From the NCBI GenBank assembly GCA_019245455.1, contig JAFARM010000347.1:1-7782 (forward strand): a stretch of 7,782 nucleotides of DNA, written 5' to 3'. The position numbers and the translations under genes are program-made. Of the stretch, positions 7,371 to 7,782 are shown piece by piece. Origin of the DNA: Sphingomonadaceae bacterium. GTDB taxonomy: Bacteria; Pseudomonadota; Alphaproteobacteria; Sphingomonadales; Sphingomonadaceae. The notes beneath the pieces are model-generated. The model was given only the letters and a program-made list of their open reading frames with translations, was not told where the DNA came from and searched no databases. Positions within the stretch are counted from its first letter, which is position 1; each line of letters starts with the position of its first letter.

Positions 7371-7782
7371 ATGCGACCGGGATTGATCCTTGCGGGCGGA
7401 CTGTTGCTGATCGGGACGGCCGCCGCCGCCGCGGTCGGCGTTGCGCGCGACGACGCGCCGAACCCGGCGGCGGCGCGCTGGCTCGCCGCCGGCGACGCGG
7501 CGCTCGCCGCGAAGCACCCGTCGGACGCGATCGACGCGTATGAGGCCGCGCTGACGCTCGACCCCAAGAGCGCGCCGGCGTTCATCGGCCTGGCCCACGC
7601 CTACACCGCGCAAGGGCTGCCGGGCCGCGCGATCAAGTTCTACCGCGGGGCGCTGGCGCTGCAGCCGAACGACCTCGGCGCGCTCGAGGGCCAGGGCGAG
7701 GCGCTCGTCGCCCGCGGCGCGACGACCCGCGCGCGGGTCAACCTCGACCGCATCAAGACGTTGTGCAAGGGCGACTGCCCTG
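7371..7782 (+). CDS. Membrane-anchored or exported TPR protein, N-terminal part
   Basis: The first 137 codons of a gene cut by the right edge are visible. Residues 4-24 form a hydrophobic segment (signal peptide or membrane anchor) after MRP, so the rest should be periplasmic. Three TPR units follow: about 37-65 (WLAAGDAALAAKHPSDAIDA, ending LTLDP), 68-101 (AFIGLAHAYTAQGLPGRAIK, ending LALQPND), and 102-133 (LGALEGQGEALVARGATTRA). They end in CKGDC, with cysteines at 132 and 136. The start has GGAG at 7358-7361, nine bases upstream, and AGGA closer in. It begins 32 bases after the methyltransferase stop with no terminator between, so it likely belongs to the guaB operon. Its role is unknown. 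The CxxxC pair could form a disulfide or bind metal, but the missing C-terminus prevents judgement. Confidence 0.88.
   Translation, partial: MRPGLILAGGLLLIGTAAAAAVGVARDDAPNPAAARWLAAGDAALAAKHPSDAIDAYEAALTLDPKSAPAFIGLAHAYTAQGLPGRAIKFYRGALALQPNDLGALEGQGEALVARGATTRARVNLDRIKTLCKGDCP

Overview
The window is GC-rich and densely coded, with strong G/C preference at third codon positions. Protein features fit an alphaproteobacterium of the sphingomonad type: an ExbB-ExbD-ExbD cluster, sphingomonad-like GuaB and RsmB/NOP proteins, and several Ala-rich exported proteins. The taxonomic call comes from remembered family resemblance, not from a search. I see no mobile element, CRISPR array, tRNA, rRNA or phage gene. 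Most of the window looks like ordinary chromosomal core.

Layout. (1) Positions 1-1188 (+) hold the 3' end of an exbB-type proton-channel gene and two consecutive, different exbD genes; together they would energise TonB-dependent outer-membrane transport. (2) Positions 1307-1723 (+) encode a small Ala/Lys/Thr-rich lipoprotein with an 11-residue helical periodicity, followed by a strong intrinsic terminator at 1748-1777. (3) Positions 1806-3136 (-) hold yaaA (peroxide-stress protein) and, downstream of it, a small exported NTF2/SnoaL-like protein. (4) The divergent region 3137-3320 separates yaaA from the next plus-strand gene and carries five tandem copies of a 13-bp unit. (5) Positions 3321-4571 (+) encode an exported TPR-like helical-repeat protein of unknown role, closed by a perfect 15-bp hairpin. 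(6) Positions 4677-7782 (+) form a likely operon: guaB (IMP dehydrogenase), an RsmB/NOP-type rRNA m5C methyltransferase starting 4 bases after the guaB stop, and a membrane-anchored or exported TPR protein that runs off the window.

How the genes work together. ExbB and the two ExbDs should form an inner-membrane proton-driven motor for TonB. GuaB commits IMP to guanine nucleotide synthesis, and its tight linkage to an rRNA methyltransferase ties nucleotide supply to ribosome production at the level of gene arrangement only. No convincing novel multi-gene system is visible. The observations most worth a second look are the 13-bp tandem array with its nested mini-ORFs, the methionine-striped 11-residue repeat lipoprotein, and the paired ExbD paralogues, one of which carries a cysteine pair.
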